A DNA stretch of 64,000 nt from Oscillospiraceae bacterium (lineage in GTDB: Bacteria > Bacillota > Clostridia > UBA1212), in contig SVJA01000003.1 in the NCBI GenBank assembly GCA_015069195.1, positions 62,001 to 126,000 of the forward strand, given 5' to 3'. Both the position numbers and the translations under genes were made by a program. Positions 28,418 to 36,446 of this stretch are shown here, piece after piece. How positions within the stretch are numbered: position 1 is the first letter of the stretch; each line of letters opens with the position of its first letter. The notes under the pieces are model-generated. The model saw nothing but the letters and a program-made list of their open reading frames with translations. It was not told the DNA's origin and ran no database searches.

Positions 28418-29191
28418 ATGAAAGATTTTTCCGAATATATTATATGTTCTGATTATGACGGCACTTTGGATTTCGGCGGTGTTTGTGAAAGAAATGTTTA
28501 TGCGATAAACTATTTTATTTCACATGGCGGAAGATTTACTCTTTGTACCGGCAGACGCGGTGAGGGATTTTACCTTGGCAAAAAACGTGATTTTGAAATA
28601 AATGCACCGATAATCGGGCTGACCGGTGCACAAATATACGATGGTGCGACGGAGAAAGTTGTTGAACAGTATTGCTTGGAAGATAATTGGGCGGAGTTGG
28701 TTGAAGATATAATTGCCTGCATTGACTATATGCAGGTGTTGGAGTTTGTGGGGATTAATGAGACTGTTAAAATCAATACTTCGGACAAAGATGAATGCCG
28801 TCGTGTGTTACATTCATGGGAGAAAGAAAAACTTTACAAAATAACGGGATACACAGATTACAATAATAGCCCAATAGATTCGAGACTCGCTGAAATTTGC
28901 TTTGGCAAGTGCAATCTGACCTCAAACGGATATACTACATATGAAATAACCCGGAGCGGTGTTGATAAAGGTCGCGGCGCATTAAAAGTGAAAGATTTGG
29001 TCGGCGCCAAGAAATTGATTTGTGTGGGAGATTTTCTCGGAGATATTTCTATGTTGAAGATTGCAGATGTGTCTTATGCGGTAGAGAATGCGATTGACGA
29101 AGTCAAAGCAGTTGCGGATAAAATAACAGTCCATGCGGCAAAAGGAGCCATTGCCGAGATAGTTGAAGATATTGCAGGCAGTAAAATATAG
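28418..29191 (+). CDS. HAD-family hydrolase (Cof type)
   Basis: A 257-residue phosphatase of the haloacid dehalogenase superfamily. Motif I is CSDYDGTLDFGG (nucleophile Asp12, acid Asp14), motif II is TLCTGRRGEGF, and motif IV is ICVGDFLGDISMLKIAD near residue 205. The cap between residues 85 and 180 is of the Cof kind. Such enzymes remove phosphate from sugar phosphates or flavin nucleotides. The VSYAVENAIDEVKAVADKIT end is typical. A nearly identical promoter block stands before nagB, so the two may be co-regulated. Confidence 0.87.
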   Translation: MKDFSEYIICSDYDGTLDFGGVCERNVYAINYFISHGGRFTLCTGRRGEGFYLGKKRDFEINAPIIGLTGAQIYDGATEKVVEQYCLEDNWAELVEDIIACIDYMQVLEFVGINETVKINTSDKDECRRVLHSWEKEKLYKITGYTDYNNSPIDSRLAEICFGKCNLTSNGYTTYEITRSGVDKGRGALKVKDLVGAKKLICVGDFLGDISMLKIADVSYAVENAIDEVKAVADKITVHAAKGAIAEIVEDIAGSKI

Positions 29192-29263
29192 TTATGTAAA
29201 AACCTGCTGAATAAATATTTTTTACATATAGTAAAAAAATATCAAGTTTCAGTAAAAAAAATA

Positions 29264-29292
29264 TGGAAATCGAAAAAAAGTTGTGATATATT
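29264..29292 (+). promoter_or_regulatory. Promoter of nagB (shared 30-bp block)
   Basis: TGGAAA (29264-29269), 17-bp spacer, TATATT (29287-29292) with extended TG. Same block as upstream of the HAD gene. Confidence 0.6.
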
Positions 29293-29328
29293 TTTCATAT
29301 AGTTAATTTTCTTATCGGAGGAGATAAA

Positions 29329-30048
29329 ATGAAGATTATAGTTTGTAAAGATTACGATGAAATGTCTGTTGAGGCAGCGAAAATCGTTGCAGCACAGATG
29401 AAAGAGAAAAAAGATTCCATTCTCGGTCTTGCTACCGGTTCCACACCGCTCGGACTTTATAACGAGCTTGTTAAGATGAACCAGTGCGGAGAGATTGATT
29501 TTTCCGAAATCAAGACTTTCAACCTTGATGAGTATTATCCGATCAGCCACAAAGATGACCAGAGTTACTACTACTTCATGAACGAAAACTTGTTTTCACG
29601 CGTAAATATAGATCCTGCCAATACAGATATTCCTAACGGCGAAGCTCCGGATGCAGAAGCTGAGTGTAAGCGTTATGACGCTGCTATTGATGCCAGTGCA
29701 GGCGTTGATATCCAGATTCTAGGTATAGGTCAGAACGGTCACATTGCCTTTAATGAAGCAAGCGACGTTCTCCACGCAAATACACACCAGGAAACTCTTA
29801 CAGAGAATACAATCCAGGCTAATTCACGTTTCTTTGAGAATGAGGCAGATGTTCCGCGTCACGCTCTCACAATGGGTGTAGGTTCTATTATGAAAGCTCG
29901 CAAGATTATTCTTCTTGCTTCCGGAAAGAACAAGAGAGATGCTGTCAGAGCTTTGACTGATGACACTATCACAACACAGAACCCTGCTACATTGCTCAAG
30001 TTACATAAGGATGTTATCATCATCTGTGACGAAGAGGCTATGGGCTAA
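29329..30048 (+). CDS. nagB: Glucosamine-6-phosphate deaminase
   Basis: Converts glucosamine-6-phosphate to fructose-6-phosphate and ammonia in amino sugar use. The 239-residue protein has the phosphate-binding LGLATGSTPLGLY, the FNLDEYYP segment with the catalytic Asp, GIGQNGHIAFNEA with the catalytic His, and ALTMGVGSIM. It is the short Firmicute form. GGAGGAG precedes ATG. nagA is not adjacent. Codon use is biased as in abundant enzymes. Confidence 0.95.
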   Translation: MKIIVCKDYDEMSVEAAKIVAAQMKEKKDSILGLATGSTPLGLYNELVKMNQCGEIDFSEIKTFNLDEYYPISHKDDQSYYYFMNENLFSRVNIDPANTDIPNGEAPDAEAECKRYDAAIDASAGVDIQILGIGQNGHIAFNEASDVLHANTHQETLTENTIQANSRFFENEADVPRHALTMGVGSIMKARKIILLASGKNKRDAVRALTDDTITTQNPATLLKLHKDVIIICDEEAMG

Positions 30049-30074
30049 TAAATGATTTTGATAATATAATAAAA

Positions 30075-30112
30075 GCGGCGTTGCGAAATGATTTTCGCAA
30101 CGCCGTAAAATT
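30075..30112. terminator. Terminator after nagB
   Basis: A 13-bp stem CGGCGTTGCGAAA/TTTCGCAACGCCG with a short loop, followed by TAAAATTTT, between convergent genes. Confidence 0.85.
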
Positions 30113-30144
30113 TTATCGGGAATTTTATGTTGCCTAAAATTCTA

Positions 30145-30858
30145 TCAAACATACTCCGAAAAATCTTTGAGGAGTATTTCTTTATTTGTGCCGTAGAAAA
30201 GGTCATCGTGACCGCTGATGAATTTGCAGAATTCTTCAAACTGTGCCCAAGTGTCTTCCATATCAAACTCATAGCTGTGTCCCCAAATGTAGAAAATCTG
30301 CGGTTTGTCTGTTTTCATATTTATGAATTCTTCGCCCATTCTGTAAAGTGTTTCGAAGTCGAGATGGAATGCAGTCGGATTGAAACGGTAGAGATTTTTC
30401 TGAGGGTCAAAGCTGTACGAATGAGTGATGGTACGAGAGTATTTTACACCTGTATTTTCTTTGATAATTTTAGCTGTGCGGTCATCGTTTTGTTCGCCGC
30501 CGCAAGGATATGCCATACCGATAACTTCGTAGCCTGCAAGCTCACTCAAATTAAGTCTGTCCTGTTCTACCTGACGGATGACTTCTGCTTCATCAAGTGC
30601 TGTGAGAAGCGGATGAGTGAGAGAGTGCACCGCAATTTCGTGACCTTCGTATATTTTGCGGACATCTTTTTTCGGAACTTTAGTATGAGATAGTATTTTA
30701 TCCTTATAGGGAATTTCACCGGGAAGGTCGAAAAGTTCCGAGTTGAGATTGAACGTGGACTTTAATTTGTATTTGTTGAGTAACTCGATGAGGCGTATGT
30801 CCTGTGTGACGCCGTCATCGTAGCTGAAAGTTACTGCTTTCATTTTGCCGTTGAACAT
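30145..30858 (-). CDS. Polysaccharide deacetylase-like protein (NodB fold)
   Basis: A 237-residue protein with the NodB motif 1 VTFSYDDGVTQD (metal-binding Asp), motif 2 HEIAVHSLTHPLLT (the two metal-binding histidines) and the YPCGG motif 3. There is no signal peptide, so it may act inside the cell or on a small substrate. ATG 30858 stands 9 nt after AAGGAG; ATG 30864 is too close. Family members remove acetyl groups from N-acetylglucosamine polymers. The neighbour nagB is fitting but on the other strand. Confidence 0.83.
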   Translation of the reverse strand: MFNGKMKAVTFSYDDGVTQDIRLIELLNKYKLKSTFNLNSELFDLPGEIPYKDKILSHTKVPKKDVRKIYEGHEIAVHSLTHPLLTALDEAEVIRQVEQDRLNLSELAGYEVIGMAYPCGGEQNDDRTAKIIKENTGVKYSRTITHSYSFDPQKNLYRFNPTAFHLDFETLYRMGEEFINMKTDKPQIFYIWGHSYEFDMEDTWAQFEEFCKFISGHDDLFYGTNKEILLKDFSEYV

Positions 30859-31072
30859 AATCATTATCTCCTTATAATTTGTGGTGCGATATTTATTAAG
30901 AATATTATATCAATTTTGAAAAAATATACAATCGAATTGTTTAATTTTGGGAAATATTGCCGGTATTTTCCGAGCTGTATTGACAAAAAACGGTGTAGAG
31001 TTTATCATTACCAATGAGTTGAACTCATTGTTTCACAGTTTGTTTGTGGAAAGAAAGAGAGGCGTTTCCTAT

Positions 31073-31354
31073 ATGGATACTTATAATACTACGTTTGGTA
31101 TTGTGAAAGGTATTGGCGGTGCACAGGGCGAGAGTTCTGAGCCTGCGCAGGTCATTGCTGATGTTTATGCGGCTCTTTGCGAGAAGGGTTACAATCCGAT
31201 TACGCAGATGGTTGGTTATATTATGTCGGGAGATCCCACATATATTACGAGTCACAACGGTGCCAGAGCTCGCATCACTTCAGTAGAGCGTGATGAACTT
31301 GTTGAGGAGTTTGTCAGACTTTATTTCGGCTCTATTTCAAAAAAAGATAATTGA
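31073..31354 (+). CDS. ireB: IreB-family regulatory phosphoprotein
   Basis: A 93-residue small protein. The stretch [22 protein letters not shown] near the N-terminus, with its phosphorylatable threonines, and [30 protein letters not shown] are typical of IreB/YrzL, a substrate of the PASTA kinase IreK in Enterococcus. ATG 31073 is preceded by AGAGAGG; the open frame to 30947 is noncoding. The order ireB-ruvX-DUF1292 matches yrzL-yrrK-yrzB in Bacillus. Confidence 0.92.
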   Translation: MDTYNTTFGIVKGIGGAQGESSEPAQVIADVYAALCEKGYNPITQMVGYIMSGDPTYITSHNGARARITSVERDELVEEFVRLYFGSISKKDN

Positions 31355-31359
31355 TAGAT

Positions 31360-31782
31360 ATGGACAGAGTGATAGGTATCGATTACGGTGACAGCAGAAT
31401 CGGAATAGCACTCAGCGATCCGTTTGGTTGGGGTGCGAGTCCGCTTTGTGTTGTTGACGGTAAACAAGGTCTTAAAAAGGCTGTTGCAGAGATTGTGTCA
31501 TTAGTTGACAAAAATGCGGCCGTGAAGATTGTCATCGGCTATCCTCTTAATATGAACGGCACTCAGGGTCCGAGAGTTCAGAGGACGGAACGTTTTATAG
31601 AGGCGTTTTCTTTGGAAAGACCCGATGTTGAAGTTGTGCGCTGGGACGAGAGACTTACTACTGTGGCAGCCGACAGAACTATGCGTGAGCTTGGTATCAG
31701 CCAGAGAGAAAAAGGTGTAAGTGATAAGTTTGCTGCGGCATTTATATTGCAGGGATACTTGGACAGTTTAAAGAATAAATGA
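31360..31782 (+). CDS. ruvX: RuvX/YqgF pre-16S rRNA nuclease or resolvase-like protein
   Basis: A 140-residue RNase H-fold protein beginning DRVIGIDYGDSRIGIALSD, with the acidic active-site Asp, then GYPLNMNGTQGPR and RWDERLTTVAADR. The family processes the 16S rRNA 5' end and is often annotated as a Holliday junction resolvase. ATG 31360 lies 5 bp after the ireB stop and lacks a clear ribosome binding site, so it is probably translated by coupling; TTG 31351 is an alternative start. Confidence 0.92.
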   Translation: MDRVIGIDYGDSRIGIALSDPFGWGASPLCVVDGKQGLKKAVAEIVSLVDKNAAVKIVIGYPLNMNGTQGPRVQRTERFIEAFSLERPDVEVVRWDERLTTVAADRTMRELGISQREKGVSDKFAAAFILQGYLDSLKNK

Positions 31783-31797
31783 TTTTCGGAGGATTTT

Positions 31798-32097
31798 ATG
31801 GACAAAGAATATACACAGGATATGGACGAGAACGAGGAGAGCACATTTGTTCTCACTGATGAAGAGGGTAATGAGTATCCTTTTACATTGCTCGATTTTG
31901 TAGACTATGAGGAAGATATGTATGTGGTACTTGCACCGGCAGATTCAGATCCGGAGAGTGAAGAGGATTTGGAGCTTGTGGTTATGCAGGTGGTTATGAC
32001 GGACGATGGTCCTTCTTTTGAAATGTTTGAGGATGATGAGCTTGCAGAAGCAGTTCTTGACAAATTCATTTCATCGCTTGATGAAGCGGAAGAGTGA
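31798..32097 (+). CDS. DUF1292 protein (YrzB-like)
   Basis: A 99-residue, very acidic protein with the DUF1292 core FVLTDEEGNEYPFTLLDFVDYEEDMYVVLAP and VVMQVVMTD. GGAGG stands before ATG. It always follows ruvX in Firmicutes and its function is not known. A terminator closes the three-gene unit. Confidence 0.9.
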   Translation: MDKEYTQDMDENEESTFVLTDEEGNEYPFTLLDFVDYEEDMYVVLAPADSDPESEEDLELVVMQVVMTDDGPSFEMFEDDELAEAVLDKFISSLDEAEE

Positions 32098-32118
32098 TAT
32101 AGTGTACTAAATTATTTG

Positions 32119-32160
32119 CGCCCGATGCAGAGAATTATTTTTAAGGCATCGGGCGTTATT
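32119..32160 (+). terminator. Terminator of ireB-ruvX-DUF1292
   Basis: CGCCCGATGC/GCATCGGGCG stem, 10 bp with a 17-nt AT-rich loop, then TTATTTAT. Confidence 0.75.
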
Positions 32161-32188
32161 TATATAAAAAACATTTGATGAGGCATTT

Positions 32189-33175
32189 ATGAAGCATTGT
32201 TTTATAATTAACCCTGCCGCCGGAAATGCAAATCCGGATATGTGTAAAGAATCAATAGAAAAAATATGTGTCGGTCGGAATATAGAATACCGCATTGATT
32301 TTTCTGCTGCGGAGGGTGATATCGACAGATTGGCTTATGAGGCGGCAAATAACGGTTTTAAATACATATACGCAGTAGGCGGTGACGGTACACTTAATGA
32401 AGTTGCAAACGGTATTATGCGATATATTGATGCTGCTGAGATGTTGTCTGAAACTGACACCCCTGTGATGGTGCCTGTTCCGTGCGGCACGGGAAATGAT
32501 TTTGTAAGATCGATTGATAAAAACGGTGTTTACAGAAAGTATATTGACTCGATGAATAAGAAGAGTAAAACGAGTGAATCTTTTCATACGGTGCTTGCTG
32601 AATTGATTGAGTCTGCTGTTGATAGTTCAGAAAATGTTGAGATGCTTGATGTAGGCATAGCAAACGGCAGATATTTTATAAACATTGCATCGGTCGGTTT
32701 TGATGCCGAGGTCGTTATAAATGCTAAAAAGTACAAAAAGAAAAAATTTATTCCGAGCGGCATGGCATATATAGTAGGTGTTTTTACTACTTTTATTTCG
32801 CTCAAACCGCGATATGTAAAGATTTCATATGACGACAGCGGATTCGGCGATGAAAATATTACATTGATGGCGGTAGCTAACGGAAAATATTACGGCGGCG
32901 GCGTTATGCCTGCACCGGACGCTGATCTTAAAGACGGTAAGCTTGATGTATGTACAGTTGATTTTGTAAGAAGGTATATGGTACCGATTTTCTTCCCTAA
33001 ATACAACAAGGGTAGGCATGGCAGTATGAAGCAGGTTACTTTCCGCAAATGCGAAAAAATTGTTATTACTGCCGAAACACCGTTTGCATTCAATGTTGAC
33101 GGAGAGGTTTCGTTTGAAACACGCGGTGAGTTTGAAATTTGTAAAAATAAAATTCCTATGGCAATTATAAAATAA
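32189..33175 (+). CDS. Diacylglycerol/lipid kinase family protein
   Basis: A 328-residue DAGK-catalytic-domain protein. Seen are the N-terminal FIINPAAGNANP, the nucleotide-binding AVGGDGTLNEVANGI, PVPCGTGNDFVRS, and the C-terminal VANGKYYGGGVMPAPDADLKDGKLDV. It phosphorylates diacylglycerol or a related lipid with ATP at the membrane face, returning lipid to phospholipid synthesis. The 328-residue length is slightly above DgkB (about 300). Substrate identity is uncertain. It stands just upstream of the rpsO promoter. Confidence 0.9.
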   Translation: MKHCFIINPAAGNANPDMCKESIEKICVGRNIEYRIDFSAAEGDIDRLAYEAANNGFKYIYAVGGDGTLNEVANGIMRYIDAAEMLSETDTPVMVPVPCGTGNDFVRSIDKNGVYRKYIDSMNKKSKTSESFHTVLAELIESAVDSSENVEMLDVGIANGRYFINIASVGFDAEVVINAKKYKKKKFIPSGMAYIVGVFTTFISLKPRYVKISYDDSGFGDENITLMAVANGKYYGGGVMPAPDADLKDGKLDVCTVDFVRRYMVPIFFPKYNKGRHGSMKQVTFRKCEKIVITAETPFAFNVDGEVSFETRGEFEICKNKIPMAIIK

Positions 33176-33182
33176 AAAATAC

Positions 33183-33211
33183 TTTACACGCGCAATGAAG
33201 TGTGATAGTAT
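33183..33211 (+). promoter_or_regulatory. Promoter of rpsO
   Basis: TTTACA (33183-33188), 17-bp spacer, TAGTAT (33206-33211), 90 bp before the rpsO start. Confidence 0.6.
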
Positions 33212-33213
33212 AC

Positions 33214-33262
33214 ACAAGGTTAACCGTTACCTTGGTTTCGGGACACTCCGACCCATACTACG
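33214..33262 (+). promoter_or_regulatory. Structured rpsO leader, possible S15 autoregulatory site
   Basis: The leader can form AAGGT/ACCTT and TCGG/CCGA hairpins (33216-33255). S15 represses its own translation through leader structures in several bacteria; here the site is inferred from position and structure only. Confidence 0.35.
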
Positions 33263-33301
33263 GAAACGGCGATTATTATATTTTAAAGGAGATTTGTTAT
33301 C

Positions 33302-33565
33302 ATGACAAAAGAGAGAAAACAGGAAATTATCAAAACTTATGCTGTTCACGAAGGCGACACAGGTTCACCGGAGGTTCAGGTTGCTATCCTTACTGAGAGA
33401 ATTAATCACCTCAACGAGCACCTTAAGAGCCACAAGAACGACCACCACTCCAGAAGAGGACTTCTTCTTTTGGTAGGTCAGAGAAGAGGACTTCTTAAGT
33501 ATCTTGCAAAAGTTGATATCGAAAGATACCGTGCATTGATTGAGAAACTCGGTTTGAGAAGATAA
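33302..33565 (+). CDS. rpsO: Ribosomal protein S15
   Basis: An 87-residue primary 16S rRNA-binding protein of the small subunit. The chain [26 protein letters not shown]... with [30 protein letters not shown] is fully conserved. AAAGGAG precedes ATG. It is followed by a terminator-like hairpin and pnp, the widespread rpsO-pnp order. Confidence 0.99.
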   Translation: MTKERKQEIIKTYAVHEGDTGSPEVQVAILTERINHLNEHLKSHKNDHHSRRGLLLLVGQRRGLLKYLAKVDIERYRALIEKLGLRR

Positions 33566-33579
33566 GATGCTTTTAAATG

Positions 33580-33624
33580 ATTACAAGTCTTGAGGGCAAA
33601 ACCTTTGAGGCTTGTAATTTTAAT
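33580..33624 (+). terminator. Terminator or attenuator between rpsO and pnp
   Basis: ATTACAAG...CTTGTAAT with inner CTT-AGG/CCT-AG pairs, followed by TTTAATTT. Confidence 0.65.
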
Positions 33625-33693
33625 TTAAAGAGCCGCTCAGCAGCAGGCGGTTCTGCCCGTAAAAGGGTTAGGAGATGCGCAGAATTTTATGTT

Positions 33694-33753
33694 AAGGAGG
33701 AGTTTGCCTAGGGTGGTAGACTGCCGAAAAGGACAGGCAGTATACCGGGCAAC
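33694..33753 (+). promoter_or_regulatory. pnp leader: strong Shine-Dalgarno and hairpin before a distant start
   Basis: AAGGAGG (33694-33700) is the only good ribosome binding site before pnp but lies 62 nt from ATG 33763. Between them TTGCC/GGCAA, GGTA/TACC and CTGCC/GGCAG (33704-33752) form one long hairpin. With the hairpin folded, the distance from AAGGAGG to ATG falls to about 13 nt. Confidence 0.55.
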
Positions 33754-33762
33754 AAAAGAAAA

Positions 33763-35844
33763 ATGTTCAGAACATTTACAACAGAATTAGCCGGCAGAAA
33801 ACTTACTATTGAGACCGGCAAAATGGCACAGCTTGCAAATGGTGCAGTTCTCGTAAGATACGGCGATACAGTCGTTCTTTCTACTGTAACTGCTTCCAAA
33901 GCTCCGAGAGACGGAATCGATTTCTTCCCTCTCAGTGTTGACTACGAGGAAAAGCTTTACTCCGTTGGTAAGATCCCCGGAGGATTTACAAGAAGAGAAG
34001 GTAAGCCTTCTGAGAAAGCTATTCTCACATCGAGAGTTATTGACAGACCTATCAGACCTCTTTTCCCTAAGGATTTGAGAAATGATGTTGTTGTAGTAAA
34101 TACCGTTATGTCGGTTGATCAGGATAATTCACCTGAGATTGCCGCTATGATCGGTACTTCAGCTGCTATCTCTATTTCAGACGTTCCGTTTAACGGACCT
34201 ATCGGCGGCGTAGTTTTGGGACTTGTTGACGGAGAGGTTGTTATCAACCCGAACCTCGAGCAGAGAGAAAACAGCGATATGTATGTAACTCTTGCAGGTA
34301 CAAAGAGCAAGATTACAATGGTTGAGGCAGGCGCTAACGAAGTTCCCGATGATGTTATGCTTAAGGCTATCATCAAAGGTCACGGCGTTATCAAAAAAAT
34401 CTGCGAATTCATCGACGAGATCGTTGCAGAAGTTGGTAAGCCGAAATTCGAATACACTTCATGTGCAGTTCCTCACGACCTTTATGACGATGTTAAGGCT
34501 CTTGCATACGACCGTATGCGTGAGGCAGTTCTCGCAGTTGACAAGACTGTAAGAGATGATGCTGTTGACGCACTCACAGCTTACGTTCAGGAGTCACTCG
34601 CAGAGAAATATCCGGAGAGCGTTTCTGTTATCAACGAAGCTATGTACAAGCTCCAGAAAACTGTTGTTCGTGAATATATACTCAAAGAGCACAAACGTGT
34701 TGACGGACGTACACTTGACGAAATCAGACCGCTCAGCGCAGAAGTTGACATTCTTCCGAGAACTCACGGTTCAGGTCTCTTCAAGAGAGGTCAGACACAG
34801 GTTCTTACAATCGCTACACTTGGTCAGATGTCAGACGTTCAGCTTCTTGACGGTATCGACACAGAAGAGAAGAAGCGCTATATGCACCACTACAACTTCC
34901 CTTCATACAGCGTAGGCGAAGCAAAGACTTCCAGAGGTCCCGGCCGTCGTGAAATCGGTCACGGTGCACTTGCTGAAAGATCACTTGAGCCGGTTATTCC
35001 TTCAGTTGAAGAATTCCCTTACTCAATCAGACTCGTTTCAGAAGTTCTTATGTCAAACGGTTCAACATCACAGGGTAGTGTCTGCGGTTCTACACTCGCA
35101 CTTATGGCTGCCGGTGTTCCGATCAAGAGACCTGTTGCAGGTATTTCTTGCGGTCTCGTAACAAACGAGGAAGACGAAAACGACTTCATCACATTTATGG
35201 ATATTCAGGGTATCGAAGACTTCTTCGGCGATATGGACTTCAAGGTAGCAGGTACAGAAAAAGGTATCACAGCTATCCAGGTTGATATCAAAGTTCAGGG
35301 TCTCTCATACGAAGTTATCAAGCAGGCTTTTGATATCACAAGAAAAGGCCGTATGCAGATTATCAATGATGTAATTCTTCCTTGCATCCCCGAGCCGAGA
35401 AAAGAAGTTTCTCTCTATGCTCCTAAGATGTTCAGTATGAAGATTCCTGTAGATAAGATTCGTGACGTTATCGGTAGCGGCGGAAAGACAATCAACCGCA
35501 TCATTGACGAGACAGGCGTTAAGATTGACATCAACGAAGATGGTACAATCTATGTATCTTGCGTAGATCCCGATGCAGCTGCAAAGGCTATGAAGATTAT
35601 CGACGGTATCACAGGCAACCTCGAAGTAGGCGAAGTGTTCGAAGGTAAAGTTACAAAGATTCTCCAGTTCGGAGCATTTGTAGAATTCCTCCCCGGACAG
35701 GAAGGCCTCGTACACATCTCAAAACTTGCTCCTCACCGTGTTGAGACAGTAGAGGATGTTGTCAAAGAGGGCGATGTTGTTAAGGTTAAATTTATCGGCT
35801 ACGACAAGATGGGCAGAATTGACCTTTCAATAAAGGATGTTTGA
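33763..35844 (+). CDS. pnp: Polyribonucleotide nucleotidyltransferase (PNPase)
   Basis: Phosphorolytic 3'-5' exoribonuclease that turns over mRNA. The 693-residue protein has two RNase PH domains (first from MFRTFTTELAGRKL, second from REYILKEHKRVDGRT), KH domain with IRDVIGSGGKTINRI near residue 563, and S1 domain (EVFEGKVTKILQFGAFVEFLPGQEGLVHIS). Codon use is strongly biased. ATG 33763 fits the family N-terminus but has no close ribosome binding site. A terminator follows. Confidence 0.98.
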   Translation: MFRTFTTELAGRKLTIETGKMAQLANGAVLVRYGDTVVLSTVTASKAPRDGIDFFPLSVDYEEKLYSVGKIPGGFTRREGKPSEKAILTSRVIDRPIRPLFPKDLRNDVVVVNTVMSVDQDNSPEIAAMIGTSAAISISDVPFNGPIGGVVLGLVDGEVVINPNLEQRENSDMYVTLAGTKSKITMVEAGANEVPDDVMLKAIIKGHGVIKKICEFIDEIVAEVGKPKFEYTSCAVPHDLYDDVKALAYDRMREAVLAVDKTVRDDAVDALTAYVQESLAEKYPESVSVINEAMYKLQKTVVREYILKEHKRVDGRTLDEIRPLSAEVDILPRTHGSGLFKRGQTQVLTIATLGQMSDVQLLDGIDTEEKKRYMHHYNFPSYSVGEAKTSRGPGRREIGHGALAERSLEPVIPSVEEFPYSIRLVSEVLMSNGSTSQGSVCGSTLALMAAGVPIKRPVAGISCGLVTNEEDENDFITFMDIQGIEDFFGDMDFKVAGTEKGITAIQVDIKVQGLSYEVIKQAFDITRKGRMQIINDVILPCIPEPRKEVSLYAPKMFSMKIPVDKIRDVIGSGGKTINRIIDETGVKIDINEDGTIYVSCVDPDAAAKAMKIIDGITGNLEVGEVFEGKVTKILQFGAFVEFLPGQEGLVHISKLAPHRVETVEDVVKEGDVVKVKFIGYDKMGRIDLSIKDV

Positions 35845-35874
35845 TTAGATAATTAAGCAAATAATAAAGTAACA

Positions 35875-35916
35875 GAGCCGCGATTATGCAAGCAGCATAA
35901 TCGCGGCTCGATTTTT
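35875..35916 (+). terminator. Terminator of pnp
   Basis: A perfect 15-bp stem, GAGCCGCG.../...CGCGGCTC, with an AAGCA loop, followed by GATTTTT. Confidence 0.92.
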
Positions 35917-35962
35917 ATAAATAATCGGGTGTTTTAAGAGAAGAATTTCCAATTCTTTACCA

Positions 35963-35991
35963 TTGACACCTAAATTTGGGTTATGTAATAT
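35963..35991 (+). promoter_or_regulatory. Promoter of antisense RNA 1
   Basis: TTGACA (35963-35968), 17-bp spacer, TAATAT (35986-35991). The upstream block TTCCAATTCTTTACCA is identical to that before the second antisense promoter near 51.8 kb. Confidence 0.7.
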
Positions 35992-35997
35992 ATTTTA

Positions 35998-36088
35998 TAA
36001 GGGCACACCAAAGCGGTGCACTCCTTGTTATTGATGTTATTGATGAAAGACTGTGGTTTTAGTAGCATGTGGAGCACAGTCACTCTTT
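35998..36088 (+). ncRNA. Predicted antisense antitoxin RNA 1
   Basis: Predicted from the promoter ending at 35991 to the hairpin GACTGTG...CACAGTC (36049-36081) and the following CTTT. About 90 nt. It is antisense to the 3' end of the toxin message 1 and includes the toxin stop codon. Same layout as the second locus; no direct evidence of transcription. Confidence 0.6.
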
Positions 36089-36166
36089 ATGTATGCTATG
36101 TAGCAAATAAATGAAAATATCGACTATACTGATAAGTATAATACGAAGTATTTCATATTTATCCAT
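36080..36166 (-). CDS. Small hydrophobic peptide, probable type I toxin 1
   Basis: A 28-residue peptide, MDKYEILRIILISIVDIF then IYLLHSIHKE. It has a short charged N-terminus of the xxxYE type, one membrane-spanning helix and a basic end, like TxpA/BsrG and holin-like type I toxins. GGGGGGTGAT lies 8 nt before ATG. A hairpin overlaps the end of the gene and a convergent antisense promoter follows. Too short for ordinary ORF detection. A paralogous locus lies at 51.6 kb. If active, it would insert in the membrane and slow growth. Confidence 0.65.
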   Translation of the reverse strand: MDKYEILRIILISIVDIFIYLLHSIHKE

Positions 36167-36250
36167 ATGCATCACCCCCCTTTCGGTCATCTGACTTTTA
36201 AAAAAAGCCGAAGCGAACAAGGAGCGTAACTGTTACCGTTAAGGTATGCC

Positions 36251-36267
36251 CACGGGCTTTGCCCGTG
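36251..36267 (-). promoter_or_regulatory. 5'-terminal stem-loop of toxin message 1
   Basis: CACGGGC/GCCCGTG with a 3-nt loop. Its outer end coincides with the start site predicted from the promoter (about 36266), so it should cap and protect the message. Confidence 0.55.
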
Positions 36268-36272
36268 ACAAA

Positions 36273-36301
36273 ATGCTAACAAAAATGTTTTTTGATGTAA
36301 A
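36273..36301 (-). promoter_or_regulatory. Promoter of toxin 1
   Basis: On the minus strand TTTACA (36301-36296), 17-bp spacer, TAGCAT (36278-36273). GGGAAAT lies 14 bp upstream of the -35 hexamer. Leader length to the ATG is about 100 nt. Confidence 0.55.
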
Positions 36302-36446
36302 CGATACATAGCATTATTTCCCGAAACTTTCACCATCAAAATGTTTAAAGACATTTATTTACAAGGATTATTTATAAGTAAAATAATTCTTTTTATGTTA
36401 ATCATTTCCAAAGCAATATTTCAGCAAAAAATAATTTTTGAAATCA
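36302..36446. other. AT-rich spacer between toxin locus 1 and spoIIE
   Basis: No reading frame with a ribosome binding site is seen. It contains CATTATTTCCCG (36312-36323), the same 12 bases as in the recA promoter. Confidence 0.5.

Noticed and set aside
33689-33790. 33-codon leader reading frame before pnp, overlapping its start
   Set aside because: ATG 33689 has no well-spaced ribosome site, the peptide is unremarkable, and the strong AAGGAGG lies inside this frame. The hairpin-spacer reading explains the leader better.
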